Below are positions 48,768 through 58,101 of a stretch of 64,000 bases of DNA, piece by piece (position 1 is the first letter of the stretch; each line of letters opens with the position of its first letter). The notes beneath the pieces are model-generated. The model worked only from the letters and a program-made list of their open reading frames with translations, was not told where the DNA came from and did no database searches. The DNA lies in NCBI RefSeq assembly GCF_029892065.1, contig NZ_CP120375.1, positions 186,001-250,000 of the forward strand, in the 5' to 3' direction. The position numbers and the translations under genes were made by a program. The DNA is from Sinorhizobium garamanticum (GTDB lineage Bacteria; Pseudomonadota; Alphaproteobacteria; Rhizobiales; Rhizobiaceae).

Positions 48768-50696
48768 TCAAACATAGTCGCGAAAGTTCAACTGCCTGGT
48801 CGATTGTTCTGAGGCGCTTCCCGCACGGTCTGCACGGCTCGTCGGCGGCAGGACCCAACGTCTATCCATTGCGCGCTTTAGCGCGGCGTCCAACTCGGCT
48901 GTCCGGTACGAGGGCATTTGCGCCTCGTTGATCCAGCCGAAGCCGAGATGTCGGAACTGGTCCGCCGGCACCGTGACCCGGCTTTTGTCCAGTTCCCGTA
49001 CGAAGTCCGCCGACCAATCATGGATCGTGTATGATTCAATTTTATCCATCATCAGCCGCCAGCGCTCGATGCGCTCGTCGCGCTGCATATTGGCCGCTCT
49101 GGAAATTGCGGCCGCGATCTCGGCAGGGCTGGTCGGATCCACCAGCAGCGCTCCATTTCTGTCGAAGTCTTCGGCCGCACCCGCAAACTTCGACAGCACC
49201 AAAACGCCGGGATTTTCCGGATCTTGCGCAGCGACATATTCTTTCGCGACCAGATTCATGCCGTCACGCAGGGGTGTTACCACGCAAACATGCGCGGCGC
49301 GATAGAGACCTGCCAGTTGAGCCTGCGTAAAAGGATCATTCTCGTAGAGGATCGGCCTCCACTCGTCCGTGCCATGCTCGTCATTGACACGTTTGACCAG
49401 GCGCTCAACGTCGCGCTTATAACTTTTATAGGCTTCGATTTCCGTGCGCGAGGGGTTGGCGATCTGCAGGAGCACTATGCTGCGCGGCTCGGCTGCCAGG
49501 ACCTGATCGAAGGCTTCGATCCGGGCGTCGATACCCTTGGTGTAGTCGAGCCGGTCGACCCCGATGGCAAGCTTCGCGCCGTTGAGTTTCTTCTGCAAGG
49601 ACGAGATATAGCGGTCCTGTTTCGTAAGCGACTCCGAAGCATGCTGTGCGAACTGTTTGGGATCGATACCGATCGGAAATTTCTGACAACGCGTCTGCCG
49701 GCCGTCCGAAATCACCACACCGTGCTCGACTTCCAGTTCGAGATGGGTGCGCACGCAGTCACAGAAGTTGTTCAGGTCCCAGTTGGTCTGAAAGCCGAGC
49801 AAATCGTAGGCGAGCATCGATTTCATGAGTTCACGATGGTTGGGCGCTCGCTCCATCATATCGGGTGCTGGCCATGGCGTATGCAGGAAAAAGCCGATCG
49901 GCTTGTCGACGCCGAGATTGTGCAGACCAGCGCCGAGTGGAAGAAAGTGATAGTCATGCACCCAGATTGCATCGCGATCCCGGAATTGGAAAGCGGCTCC
50001 CGCCACGAACTTGTTGATCTCTTGATAGCTTTGATAGTTTTCTGCGGAGCCAGCCATTCGGTCAGGCAGCGAGTGCAACGCCGGCCACAATATCGAATTC
50101 GCGAAACCTTCGTAATACCCAGAATAGTGCTCGCGCGGCAGATCGAGCTTCGCGACTTGGCCCTCGCCGTGCTGCCCGATGTCCATGGCCTTCGTGCCGT
50201 CGCCCAACTTGCCCGAGGACCCCATCCAGACCGCGCCAGAGCGTTCCACCACAGGCTCGAGGGCCGCGGCTAGCCCGCCCGTCTTGGGTTGATCGGGGTC
50301 AAAAGTTGCAACGCGGTTCGAAATGAGGACAAGTCTCGGCTGCTGGGTTGCCTCACCGATATGGTCCTTTCGCTCGGCGGAGCCGGGGCAAGGGGAAGGA
50401 TCTGCACTGGATCGTTGCGTGCAATGCTGCGCTGCCTCCTCGCGCCGATGCTGGTCAAAGGCTGCGTGTTGCATTCCTGAGGCTGCCGAGTGAACAGTGT
50501 TATTGATTCTATCCATTCCATATCCGTGGTAAGCGCCTTGCCGATCCCCCGTGCGACTTGGCTTGAGCTTTGCGGAAGTTCCAGGGCATGAGCTACTCGA
50601 TTGGCCTTTGAGGATGCCATCGACATTCGCCCGCGAAAGGCCATCCGCCTCATATTCGCGCGTTTCCGCTGCTGCACGATCACCATTTAGGGCCAT
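48768..50696 (-). CDS. otsA: Trehalose-6-phosphate synthase with long N-terminal extension
   Basis: A GT20 enzyme making trehalose-6-phosphate from UDP-glucose and glucose-6-phosphate. The catalytic domain starts at RLVLISNRVA (about residue 120) and contains the glucose-6-phosphate and UDP-glucose motifs WVHDYHFLPLG, PIGFFLHTPWP, GVDRLDYTKGI and TPLRDGMNLVAKEYV, ending at the usual length. Before it lie about 118 residues rich in Ser, Gln, His, Arg and Ala that ordinary OtsA lacks. ATG 50696 (GTG 50702) overlaps the sctO end by 17-23 bases; ATG 50516 would cut the extension to about 58 residues. Its place in the T3SS operon makes a secreted TPS possible, but a housekeeping role in osmoprotection is equally compatible. 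Confidence 0.9.
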   Translation of the reverse strand: MALNGDRAAAETREYEADGLSRANVDGILKGQSSSSCPGTSAKLKPSRTGDRQGAYHGYGMDRINNTVHSAASGMQHAAFDQHRREEAAQHCTQRSSADPSPCPGSAERKDHIGEATQQPRLVLISNRVATFDPDQPKTGGLAAALEPVVERSGAVWMGSSGKLGDGTKAMDIGQHGEGQVAKLDLPREHYSGYYEGFANSILWPALHSLPDRMAGSAENYQSYQEINKFVAGAAFQFRDRDAIWVHDYHFLPLGAGLHNLGVDKPIGFFLHTPWPAPDMMERAPNHRELMKSMLAYDLLGFQTNWDLNNFCDCVRTHLELEVEHGVVISDGRQTRCQKFPIGIDPKQFAQHASESLTKQDRYISSLQKKLNGAKLAIGVDRLDYTKGIDARIEAFDQVLAAEPRSIVLLQIANPSRTEIEAYKSYKRDVERLVKRVNDEHGTDEWRPILYENDPFTQAQLAGLYRAAHVCVVTPLRDGMNLVAKEYVAAQDPENPGVLVLSKFAGAAEDFDRNGALLVDPTSPAEIAAAISRAANMQRDERIERWRLMMDKIESYTIHDWSADFVRELDKSRVTVPADQFRHLGFGWINEAQMPSYRTAELDAALKRAMDRRWVLPPTSRADRAGSASEQSTRQLNFRDYV

Positions 50697-51309
50697 AGCC
50701 ACGGCTGCGGCCGAGAGCCGACCACCACATCGCCACCCGGGATTTAGCGGAGTGCGGTCCGCGAATTATTGAAAACGAACGGTAGGCCCGCATCCGCTGC
50801 AGATCCACCGACAGATCATCATCTTGCTCCCTGCCGATACTGTTCCGCCCCTGGGCGAAATCCTCCGATTCCAAATTTGCTGAGCGCTCCTCCTCCTGTG
50901 TGGCGTTGATATGCAAGGTCCTAATGAGATCCTCGAATTTGCTAACCTCTCGCCACGCCTCACGTACTACGCTGTACGCTTCCTCACGTTCCTGCCGAGC
51001 CAGGTCGGCTTCTGCCTGAGCTTTTTCAATGCGTTTTCCGAGTAGCTGTTCGTATTGACGCAGCGAGACCATCTGCGCGTTCACCGCTTCAAGATCAGTG
51101 AGAGCGGCGGTTTTCCCGATTAATGGTTCGTATAGCGCGAGTTCGCGACGGGGAAGGTCTTGGCGCCATCTCCGAAGATTTGTCGAGGCGATACCAATAG
51201 CCCTCACAGCATTGTCGAGAGTCGTGTGCCTCACGCGCAGCGCATGTTCGGCGCGGCGGCGCCGCAGTTCCTTAAGTTCGAAAAGGCGATGTACCGCTTC
51301 GGGAGTCAT
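50680..51309 (-). CDS. sctO: T3SS stalk protein SctO (y4yJ-like)
   Basis: A 209-residue coiled-coil protein of the SctO/YscO/y4yJ type that works with the ATPase like the central stalk of rotary ATPases. The long heptad-rich helices run from about 5 to 150 ([39 protein letters not shown]). ATG 51309 overlaps the sctN stop in ATGA form. The C-terminal ~55 residues ([16 protein letters not shown], Trp-rich end) look unrelated and may be tail sequence gained at the join to otsA. In other rhizobia sctQ follows; here otsA does. Confidence 0.78.
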   Translation of the reverse strand: MTPEAVHRLFELKELRRRRAEHALRVRHTTLDNAVRAIGIASTNLRRWRQDLPRRELALYEPLIGKTAALTDLEAVNAQMVSLRQYEQLLGKRIEKAQAEADLARQEREEAYSVVREAWREVSKFEDLIRTLHINATQEEERSANLESEDFAQGRNSIGREQDDDLSVDLQRMRAYRSFSIIRGPHSAKSRVAMWWSALGRSRGYGPKW

Positions 51310-52676
51310 GCCAAACACCCAGCAAGCGCATCGAGCATTGCTTCGAAGCCGACCTGCTCCTGTGTGGACTGCCGCAAGAAGCTTCTTATGTGGTCTATTT
51401 TAGCGATCGCTGCATCGGCGATCGGATCGGCTCCTTCCTTGTACTCGCCGATACGTACCAGGAGTTCCACCTCGTGGAATTTGGCCATCAGCTGCCGTAG
51501 GCTGCCCGCCAACCGCTCATGGTCCGACGATACAATAGCGCTCATGACGCGGCTGATACTCGCCAGAATGTCGATAGCCGGATAGTGGTTCGACATCGCC
51601 AAGGCGCGTGAGAGTACGATGTGACCATCGAGAACGGATCGGGTTTCATCGGCCACCGGTTCGGCCATATCATCGCCCTCCACGAGCACTGTGTAGAATG
51701 CGGTTATAGATCCGCAGTGGTTGTTCCCAGCGCGTTCCAAAAGCCGCGGCAGTGAAGCGAAAACCGACGGCGGGAAACCACGCCGTGTCGGCGGCTCACC
51801 GGCCGCGAGACCAATCTCCCTCAGTGCACGCGCGAAACGGGTTACTGAATCCATGAGAAGTAGCACACGCTGTCCTTGGTCTCGGTACCATTCGGCGATC
51901 GCCGTAGCGACATAGGCCGCTTTCGCCCGCTCCGTTGCGGAGCGGTCAGAAGTAGCAACGACAAGAACCACTCTCGATCGCGCTTCTGCGCCGACACTGT
52001 GTTCGATCAGCTCCTGTACCTCCCGGCCACGCTCGCCGATTAGCGCTATCACGATCACGTCAACCGCTGCGCCACGCACCAGCATCGACATCAGGGTACT
52101 CTTGCCCCCGCCCGCAGAGGCAAAGATGCCTATGCGCTGCCCCTCGCCGCACGTCAGAAGACCGTCGATTGCCCTTACGCCGACAGGAAGAACTTTGTCG
52201 ATACTACGCCGGGTCAGGGGATCCGGCGCTTCCCTGTAGACAGGCACGTGGGCTTCCGAAAGCAAGGGTCCATTGGTGGATTCGTCCAAAGGTCGGCCGA
52301 AACCGTCGAGTACGCGGCCGAGCAGGTGCCAGCCGGTCGGCACCATGAGGGGCTTTCCCGTTGGGATCACTTCAGTGAGCGTCGAGAGGCCGTGCATTTC
52401 CCCGAGGGGCGTCAGGATGGCGACATCGCACTGCACGCCGACGACTTCCGCCGACAATTCCAAGTTGTGCTCCGGACTGCGGAGAGTGCAAAGGTCACCG
52501 ATGCGGGCGCCCGGCGCCATTGCATGGATAACCGTTCCAACAATCTGGAGGACACGGCCGCGGACGTGCATTGTCGACACCTGCGCGATTGTTTTTTTTG
52601 CGAGCTGGAAGAAAAAACGGATGTTCTCGTGCTCACAGGGAATAACGGCTTTGGTCGGCTCGGCTGGTTCGAACAT
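51306..52676 (-). CDS. rhcN: T3SS ATPase SctN (RhcN)
   Basis: A 456-residue FliI/YscN-type ATPase that unfolds and detaches substrates at the export gate. It has [18 protein letters not shown] in the N-terminal barrel, the P loop [28 protein letters not shown] and Walker [28 protein letters not shown]. The C-terminal helical domain is complete. ATG 52676 lies in the end of sctL, overlapping by 44 bases. Confidence 0.95.
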   Translation of the reverse strand: MFEPAEPTKAVIPCEHENIRFFFQLAKKTIAQVSTMHVRGRVLQIVGTVIHAMAPGARIGDLCTLRSPEHNLELSAEVVGVQCDVAILTPLGEMHGLSTLTEVIPTGKPLMVPTGWHLLGRVLDGFGRPLDESTNGPLLSEAHVPVYREAPDPLTRRSIDKVLPVGVRAIDGLLTCGEGQRIGIFASAGGGKSTLMSMLVRGAAVDVIVIALIGERGREVQELIEHSVGAEARSRVVLVVATSDRSATERAKAAYVATAIAEWYRDQGQRVLLLMDSVTRFARALREIGLAAGEPPTRRGFPPSVFASLPRLLERAGNNHCGSITAFYTVLVEGDDMAEPVADETRSVLDGHIVLSRALAMSNHYPAIDILASISRVMSAIVSSDHERLAGSLRQLMAKFHEVELLVRIGEYKEGADPIADAAIAKIDHIRSFLRQSTQEQVGFEAMLDALAGCLA

Positions 52677-53331
52677 CACTTTGTCCTTCGGACATTACTA
52701 TGCTTTGGCCCTTCAGAGGTGTTAGGCAGCTACGCAAGCCGCTTTCGATCGCCGCAAGCTGGCTGTCGATCGTGGCGTCCACCAGTCCAGCATCGGTCTC
52801 GAGAATGCATCCGGCATCATTTACGCGTGCGTCGGCAATCAGGTCGATGACGGCACGCGATGTCGCTGTCGGGAGGATCTCGTCTAACCGACTGCGGACC
52901 GCCTCGAGGAGCGGCGGTGCCACGCGTAGCCGGACGACGGAGTTGTGGCCGGCAAATTTCAGACCGCGCAAGGCGATCTGCACCGCCGCATCCACCGGCT
53001 CGACAGTGTCGATGATCCGACGCGCGATCTGCAGGCCCATGGCGATGATATGCGCCTCATTTTGCGCCATGATCCGCAGAGAATCCGTGGCGACCGCGGT
53101 CAGACGGGCCTCGATTGCCTTTTGTGCTGCAGCAAAGCCAGCCTCTTTGGCCTGCGCCTCGATCGCTTGGGCGGCTCCCCGCGCCATGTCGATCAGCGCA
53201 TCAGCGTCGCGCCTTGCCTGCATGAGTAGTTGCTCGGCGTCCAACAGGGCCTGTGCGCTCGCGGCCGGCAAGATCCGCCCAGGGCCGAGGATCCCGGCCG
53301 ATGCAGCCGTTAGCTGAACCAATGCGACCAT
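52633..53331 (-). CDS. nolV: T3SS stator protein SctL (NolV)
   Basis: A 232-residue HrpE/YscL/FliH-family protein that regulates and tethers the ATPase. It has an alanine-rich helical N-terminal part ([37 protein letters not shown]) and a C-terminal globular domain ([38 protein letters not shown]). It overlaps sctK by 22 bases and sctN by 44. Confidence 0.9.
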   Translation of the reverse strand: MVALVQLTAASAGILGPGRILPAASAQALLDAEQLLMQARRDADALIDMARGAAQAIEAQAKEAGFAAAQKAIEARLTAVATDSLRIMAQNEAHIIAMGLQIARRIIDTVEPVDAAVQIALRGLKFAGHNSVVRLRVAPPLLEAVRSRLDEILPTATSRAVIDLIADARVNDAGCILETDAGLVDATIDSQLAAIESGLRSCLTPLKGQSIVMSEGQSDVRTSRADQSRYSL

Positions 53332-53981
53332 GCGGGCATCCTCTTGCGGACCAGTCGCCGGATCGCATAAAATGCGCCCTCGCCAGCATTGTGGTCACGA
53401 CAAGTCTCTACCACTGCCGCCCAGATTGGCGCGGGACAGCGCACGCCTAGCCGAGTCCGCAGCATTTGCGGAATGTCGCCAATCGCAAGGCCGAACATCG
53501 CCGCGCCGCAGTGAAGCAATTCGCTGGTCGCGAACGGATTGTCAGAAGCACGAATCGCCGACATCAGTTCGGCAGGCGGTCGCGGCAAAAGCGCGGCTTC
53601 GTGGGCGAATGCGACGGCTTCTTCCCCGAGGTCCGCGCGAACCGCCGCGATATCAGTTGTCCGAAGAAGTCTCGTAAGGCCGGCTGCCCCCACCCAGGCG
53701 CCCGCAAGGCGCATGAGGCGCACGGCGTCCTGCGACGGGAGAAACGCGAGCCTGCTTCGTGGCGCGGCGCCAGCATCGATGATGGCGGACGGTTCATCAT
53801 TTTGGCCACGAAGGAGCCAGCGCCCAAGCCTGACACGAGTGAACGGGTCGCTCTGAGCGCTATCCAGCGGCATCCATTCGGGCCAACCATGTGCCTTTGT
53901 GGAATCGAGATCAGCGGCAGGATCGGCAATGCAGCACATGACCGCCCTCGCCCAAGGTGCATCAAGCCATTCATCCGACAT
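53310..53981 (-). CDS. nolU: T3SS sorting-platform protein SctK (NolU)
   Basis: A 223-residue protein of the NolU/YscK type, which links the cytoplasmic ring to the basal body. Identification rests on position between sctJ and sctL, size and the general pattern (ASPRSRLAFLPSQDAVRLMRLAGAWVGAA, C-terminal RTRLGVRCPAP). I see no catalytic motif. Confidence 0.82.
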   Translation of the reverse strand: MSDEWLDAPWARAVMCCIADPAADLDSTKAHGWPEWMPLDSAQSDPFTRVRLGRWLLRGQNDEPSAIIDAGAAPRSRLAFLPSQDAVRLMRLAGAWVGAAGLTRLLRTTDIAAVRADLGEEAVAFAHEAALLPRPPAELMSAIRASDNPFATSELLHCGAAMFGLAIGDIPQMLRTRLGVRCPAPIWAAVVETCRDHNAGEGAFYAIRRLVRKRMPAWSHWFS

Positions 53982-54022
53982 TCCTGCTGATCTCCCCGGC
54001 TATCACTTCTGAATTGTTGATC

Positions 54023-54784
54023 TCATTGAGGCGCTATTCCGGTGTCCGACGGGCGACGCCATAGCAGGAAGGCGAGAACACCATTGCCGATAAGCGATCC
54101 GGTAATGCCGCATGCAAGCGCGATCACCAGATGGCCTGTGCCGCTGTCTTCTGTCGTGAGGACGGCTGTTCTATCAACGGAACGTAATAAGGCGCTGGCC
54201 TGACTTGCCTGCACGAGAACGACGGAGACTCTTTCGTAGGACACGCCCTCCAAACTGTTTGCGACGAGCTCTTTGACTTTCGGTACGATCTGATCGACGA
54301 TAGTTCCGGGCGCATAACGGATAAGCACAGCAGCGCTCGAGGGGAAGGATCGGTCTCGATTGTCACTCGTCTCTTGGGGCAAGACCGCATGGACGCGAGC
54401 ATTGAGCACGCCATCGATGCTTGAAAGGGTCCGCGACAGCTCCTGTGTAATGCCATAAATGTAGCGAATGCGCTCCGCTGTCGGCGATGAGATCAAACCT
54501 TCGTTCGCGAAAAGACTGCCTATATCGGCATGGTGGTCGCGTGGCAGTCCGGCGCCTTTCAATACCTCCATGGCGAGGGGAACATCCTTCGTATCGACTA
54601 GCAAGGAGGCAGTGCCGTCGTTGTCCGTCGTTTTTTCGGCATCGATGCCTTGACCCGTGAGCAGTGCAAGCATTTCGTTCGCTTCGTGCGCCGAAATATT
54701 GCGGTAGAGCTCGAGCTTCGATTCGCAGCTCACCAGTGTGAACAACAAAAGAAATGTCGCGAGCCGCTTCAATACAAAGATCAC
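54023..54784 (-). CDS. rhcJ: T3SS inner-ring lipoprotein SctJ (RhcJ/NolT)
   Basis: A 253-residue YscJ/PrgK/FliF-related lipoprotein forming the inner-membrane MS ring. The lipobox is LVSC with Cys19; two ring-building domains follow (ANEMLALLTGQGIDAEK, VHAVLPQ, SSAAVLIRYAPG). A C-terminal membrane helix (LVIALACGITGSLIGNGVLAFLLW) is present. It lies 19 bases after sctI. Confidence 0.95.
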   Translation of the reverse strand: MIFVLKRLATFLLLFTLVSCESKLELYRNISAHEANEMLALLTGQGIDAEKTTDNDGTASLLVDTKDVPLAMEVLKGAGLPRDHHADIGSLFANEGLISSPTAERIRYIYGITQELSRTLSSIDGVLNARVHAVLPQETSDNRDRSFPSSAAVLIRYAPGTIVDQIVPKVKELVANSLEGVSYERVSVVLVQASQASALLRSVDRTAVLTTEDSGTGHLVIALACGITGSLIGNGVLAFLLWRRPSDTGIAPQ

Positions 54785-54802
54785 AGGTCCACCGGCGTAG
54801 GA

Positions 54803-55228
54803 TCATTGATTTTTTAAGAAAGCATCCAGGCTCTGCGTGGCCTTGCCGACCACCTTGGCCAGCATGTCGCACTCGAGCGACAAAGCTGATATGGCGATCT
54901 GCGCTCTCAGCCAATCACCTGCGTGCATTTCCCCCGGTTTCATACTCGCCGCAGTGCTTCGAGCGGCTTCCATGGCGTGTGTAAAGCCGACGCTTAGCTT
55001 CTCCATGCTGCTCAGGATGGCGTCTCCCGGCGTGCCGACGACGCCAGATCCGCGCGCCGCCTCGGTCAACGGGTCGATTGAAGCGGTCGCTGACCTATCG
55101 TGCAGCGCCGACAAGTCGGGCTGATCCATTGTGGCACGAAAGGCGTCAATGGATTCAGTTGATATGTTCGATACGATTGCACTGCCGCTTGGCAAAACTG
55201 TGGGTGGACTGATGCTGTTGACGCTCAC
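54803..55228 (-). CDS. nolB: T3SS inner-rod protein SctI (NolB-like)
   Basis: A 141-residue protein at the nolB position. The N-terminal half is Ser/Thr/Asp rich; the C-terminal ~70 residues form the YscI/HrpB-type helical domain (DAILSSMEKLSVGF, AQIAISALSLECDMLAKVVGKATQSLDAFLKN), typical of inner-rod subunits. The start is GTG at 55228, overlapping the stop of the preceding gene by one base. Confidence 0.85.
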   Translation of the reverse strand: MSVNSISPPTVLPSGSAIVSNISTESIDAFRATMDQPDLSALHDRSATASIDPLTEAARGSGVVGTPGDAILSSMEKLSVGFTHAMEAARSTAASMKPGEMHAGDWLRAQIAISALSLECDMLAKVVGKATQSLDAFLKNQ

Positions 55229-55650
55229 TAGATGTCCCTCTCTACAGCATGTCCGACGGAGCTCTTGCCAAACGCGGCGACGAGTCCATCGACATCGGGA
55301 TCTCCACCCGGAACCCGCCTGAGTAAGGTATCGCGCTGGCTGAACCGTCCGGCAAGATGGAGAGCCAGCGCCTCGAAGGCCAACCCATATGCGTCATTGG
55401 CGTCCGAAAGCGGACGGAGCTGTTCCACTGCCGCCTCGATATCTCCCACCGTCAGATCCGCGACGGCGTAAGCTATGACGGACTCCCTACTACCCGGCGC
55501 AATGGCGCTAAGTCCTTTCGCAATTCGTCTGGCCCGCACTATGTCGTTCGAAATGCAAGCCAGGAATGCCGCTTCGGCAAGGTTCCGTCGTAAGCCGGCC
55601 CCAATGTCAGTGCGACCCCCGGCTGACATTGATGTGCACGAAGGAGACAT
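55228..55650 (-). CDS. HrpB1/SctG-like TPR protein
   Basis: A 140-residue helical protein with TPR-like repeats (LAEAAFLACISNDIVRARRI, AYAVADLTVGDIEAAVEQL, GLAFEALALHLAGRFSQRDTLLRR), like the HrpB1/HrpK and YscG/SctG families of T3SS accessory or chaperone proteins. It is the first gene of the leftward T3SS operon. ATG 55650 (MSPSCTS) has a purine-rich GAGAGAAG upstream; 55629 is an alternative. Confidence 0.65.
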   Translation of the reverse strand: MSPSCTSMSAGGRTDIGAGLRRNLAEAAFLACISNDIVRARRIAKGLSAIAPGSRESVIAYAVADLTVGDIEAAVEQLRPLSDANDAYGLAFEALALHLAGRFSQRDTLLRRVPGGDPDVDGLVAAFGKSSVGHAVERDI

Positions 55651-55699
55651 CTTTATATCTTCTCTCTGGCCGAGTTGCCCGTAACCTGCGATTGTAACC

Positions 55700-56129
55700 G
55701 GCCGGCAACTTCTTCGAATCGCTCCCACAACGACGGCATTCGTTTCATCCTTAACTTGCATCCGGGGGCCGCTAATCCACGCGCCGGCAGCCTCTTCGAT
55801 TTTGCCTAGTCGTAAGCAGCCAGCAAGACGTCTCACCGCCAATGTTGTCCGATAGCATGCCAACCGCAAATACAAAGGTGATATACATCCATACTTACCG
55901 GATATGGCGCGCTGAAAGGTATCGCATATCCCCAATCCTTTAGGCTAGGACGCTTCGATACCATCGGGTCTCCTGATGTGCACATATCGGAATAATATTT
56001 TTGATTCTGTCTCGTTGCAGCTAGCTGTCTGTGTTCCCGTCAGGTGGCGCTGTGTGCCGACCGGGGTGGTGCTCTGCTGCTCGACTGCCAATGGCATAGG
56101 GCGGCTGTAAAGCGAGGTGTCATTCTGAA
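55700..56129. other. Divergent T3SS promoter region
   Basis: About 0.4 kb between the leftward sctG-like and the rightward chaperone operon. I found no convincing tts box, hrp box (GGAACC occurs at 56150 but lacks the CCAC partner), PIP box or FixK box. Confidence 0.4.
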
Positions 56130-56507
56130 ATGTGGCCATTCAACAGGATGGAACCTGCCATCGGCATCACGCCGTCAAGCAGTCGCTGCTCTCCAGCGAT
56201 CAAAACTTCGCGCGGCTTGGATAGCAAAGATCTAGATAAGACGATGGCGAGCGCGCGGCAAACGATCGCGCAGGTGGAGAGCTTCTTGAGACAAGGTCGG
56301 GAGCAGCTTGGTCAACAAGCTAAGCTGTTGGGCGAGTGTGCCATCACCGGGGATGTCATCTCCAGATTCGTTGAGGCTCAAGACGACAGTTTTCGGCAAG
56401 CTTACACGTGCGAGCGGCAGGCGGCTCTGAGCGAGATCAACAATCTCACTTCCATTCAGCTGCCGGTATGTGGGCCGCGCGTCAAGCCGATGCGACTGAG
56501 GGTCTGA
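56130..56507 (+). CDS. Small helical protein, possible T3SS class II/filament chaperone
   Basis: A 125-residue frame (or 87 residues from ATG 56244) with a predicted long helix: TIAQVESFLRQGREQLGQQ, then FVEAQDDSFRQAYTCERQAAL. By position ahead of the SycD-type gene it could correspond to the small coiled-coil chaperone (SseA/CesA-like) that escorts filament subunits, but I see no sequence signature that proves this. Confidence 0.45.
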   Translation: MWPFNRMEPAIGITPSSSRCSPAIKTSRGLDSKDLDKTMASARQTIAQVESFLRQGREQLGQQAKLLGECAITGDVISRFVEAQDDSFRQAYTCERQAALSEINNLTSIQLPVCGPRVKPMRLRV

Positions 56508-56511
56508 GGCT

Positions 56512-57024
56512 GTGACGCAGAAGGTAGAGGAGCTAGTAACGGACGGTGGCGAAGCGGACACTGAGGCTGGACGGCTGGCACGGCTTACCGAAGAGATCAT
56601 CGCGGGTCGTACGGATTTGGCGGCTGTCATCGGGATCACGGATGACGAACTCGAGGCGGTCTACGTGCTCGGCCATCGTTTTTATTCCGCCGGTAGATAC
56701 GGCGAGGCGCTGAGCTTCTTTCGTTTTCTATGCATGCACCGGTACATCGACCCGAGATTTTGGTTCGGATTCGGTGCTGCCAGTCAGATGTTGGGTGATT
56801 CAGCAAATGCCGTGCGTGCCTATGCATTGGCTGCGCTGCTGGACGACGAGGATCCGCAGATCCCGTTACGCGCCGCAAAATGTCTCATCAAGCTCGATGA
56901 GCCAGCGGCAGCCTTGAGCGCCCTTGAGAGCGTATTGGAGCTTAGCAGTGGGAAGCCTGAGCATAGAGCTTTCGCTCAGCAGGCGTCGCTTATGCTGCGT
57001 AGACTCAGGCCCGAAGCAGGTTGA
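56512..57024 (+). CDS. SycD/LcrH/IpgC-type translocator chaperone
   Basis: A 170-residue TPR chaperone for hydrophobic translocators. Three tandem TPRs are visible: ELEAVYVLGHRFYSAGRYGEAL, PRFWFGFGAASQMLGDSANA and PLRAAKCLIKLDEPAAALSAL. This helix pattern with G-FGAA is typical of SycD/SscA proteins. The GTG start at 56512 follows the previous stop closely; the translocator gene starts 13 bases after its stop with an AAGGAGG site. Confidence 0.9.
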   Translation: MTQKVEELVTDGGEADTEAGRLARLTEEIIAGRTDLAAVIGITDDELEAVYVLGHRFYSAGRYGEALSFFRFLCMHRYIDPRFWFGFGAASQMLGDSANAVRAYALAALLDDEDPQIPLRAAKCLIKLDEPAAALSALESVLELSSGKPEHRAFAQQASLMLRRLRPEAG

Positions 57025-57037
57025 AAAGGAGGCTGCG

Positions 57038-58054
57038 ATGCATAACGTCAGCAAAATGAAAGCGGTCGGTGGAACGCTACTTGAAGCTGGGATGCTAACG
57101 AAGATCGACGCTTCCACCAGCAATTCTTCAACTGGTTTTAGCAAATCGGGCGCTGAACTTGCGCTGCCACCAGTCTCTGGCGGTTCTCCGGCGTCAGATG
57201 CGGTCCCACAGTTACCCCCACCACGGGCCTTTAGTGCGATGGAACTGGCCGCCAAGTTTCTGAGCCTCACGACGAAGATGGCCGACAACGACGTTGCAGC
57301 GGGTATGAAGGATGTACGCCACCGAAGTGAACTACAGAAGCAGCAGAATGATAGGATTGCCCGAAACATTGCGGCCGCTGCTGAGAAGTTGAGGCAAGCT
57401 AAGAAAACTTCGGGGCTCATGAGGATATTTGGATGGATTGCGGCCGCACTGACGGTCGTGGCGGCAGTGGCCACCGGCGGGGTTCTCGCGTTCACGGCCG
57501 CAGCGGTGAGTGTCGCCATGGTAGCCGCGACCGAGGCAGGCGTCATCGATAAGATGACGCGGGCCATTGCGACGGGTCTCATGGAAGACCAAGGGGTGGC
57601 GCAGAATCAGGCCAAGTGGTGGGCCACGTTCATTACGGTTGCCGTCGTCCTTGCTTGCTCACTCGCCACGTTAGGCGCCGGTGCCGGGTCTGGCGGGTGG
57701 AATGCGGTGACGAGCATTGCAACGAAGATCACGGGCCAGAGCGATAAGGTAGCGAAGATTGTTATGGGAAGTCAGCGCGTTGCGACCGCCGCTCGGGCGG
57801 GCGAAGGCATTGCTTCGGCAGCTGGGGCCTCGGCGGGGATTGCGAGCGGCGTCCAGCAGAAGCAAGCAGTCGACGCCCAGGCGGAGACGTTGGACATCAG
57901 GAAATTCCTCGCCAAGCTGGCGCAGCTTCAAGAGGACGAGATCGCGCGCATCCAGGAGTTGTCCCTCGGTATGAAGACTATGACGCAGAGAGTTGTCGAT
58001 GCGTTGGAGGAGCAGACTCGATCCGCATCAATTGTCATACGACACATCGCCTGA
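57038..58054 (+). CDS. T3SS large translocator SctE (IpaB/SseC-like)
   Basis: A 338-residue pore-forming translocator of the IpaB/YopB/SseC/EspD type. After a Ser/Pro-rich N-terminus comes a coiled coil (residues 65-125), then two hydrophobic hairpin helices (IFGWIAAALTVVAAVATGG and AFTAAAVSVAMVAATEAG; TFITVAVVLACSLATLGAG), then an amphipathic helical C-terminus. The region DKMTRAIATGLMEDQGVAQNQAKWWAT between helix pairs is typical of the family. A strong AAGGAGG site precedes ATG 57038. Classical rhizobial T3SS use NopX instead. Confidence 0.85.
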   Translation: MHNVSKMKAVGGTLLEAGMLTKIDASTSNSSTGFSKSGAELALPPVSGGSPASDAVPQLPPPRAFSAMELAAKFLSLTTKMADNDVAAGMKDVRHRSELQKQQNDRIARNIAAAAEKLRQAKKTSGLMRIFGWIAAALTVVAAVATGGVLAFTAAAVSVAMVAATEAGVIDKMTRAIATGLMEDQGVAQNQAKWWATFITVAVVLACSLATLGAGAGSGGWNAVTSIATKITGQSDKVAKIVMGSQRVATAARAGEGIASAAGASAGIASGVQQKQAVDAQAETLDIRKFLAKLAQLQEDEIARIQELSLGMKTMTQRVVDALEEQTRSASIVIRHIA

Positions 58055-58101
58055 CGAGCGCCCATAACTGTCCATGCTATGAGAACGTTAGGAGAGCATG
58101 C

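Noticed and set aside
49224..50273. 349-residue open frame antisense to otsA
   Set aside because: Shadow of the TPS catalytic domain.
56148..56175. hrp-box-like GGAACC ahead of the chaperone operon
   Set aside because: No CCAC partner at 15-17 bases; likely chance.
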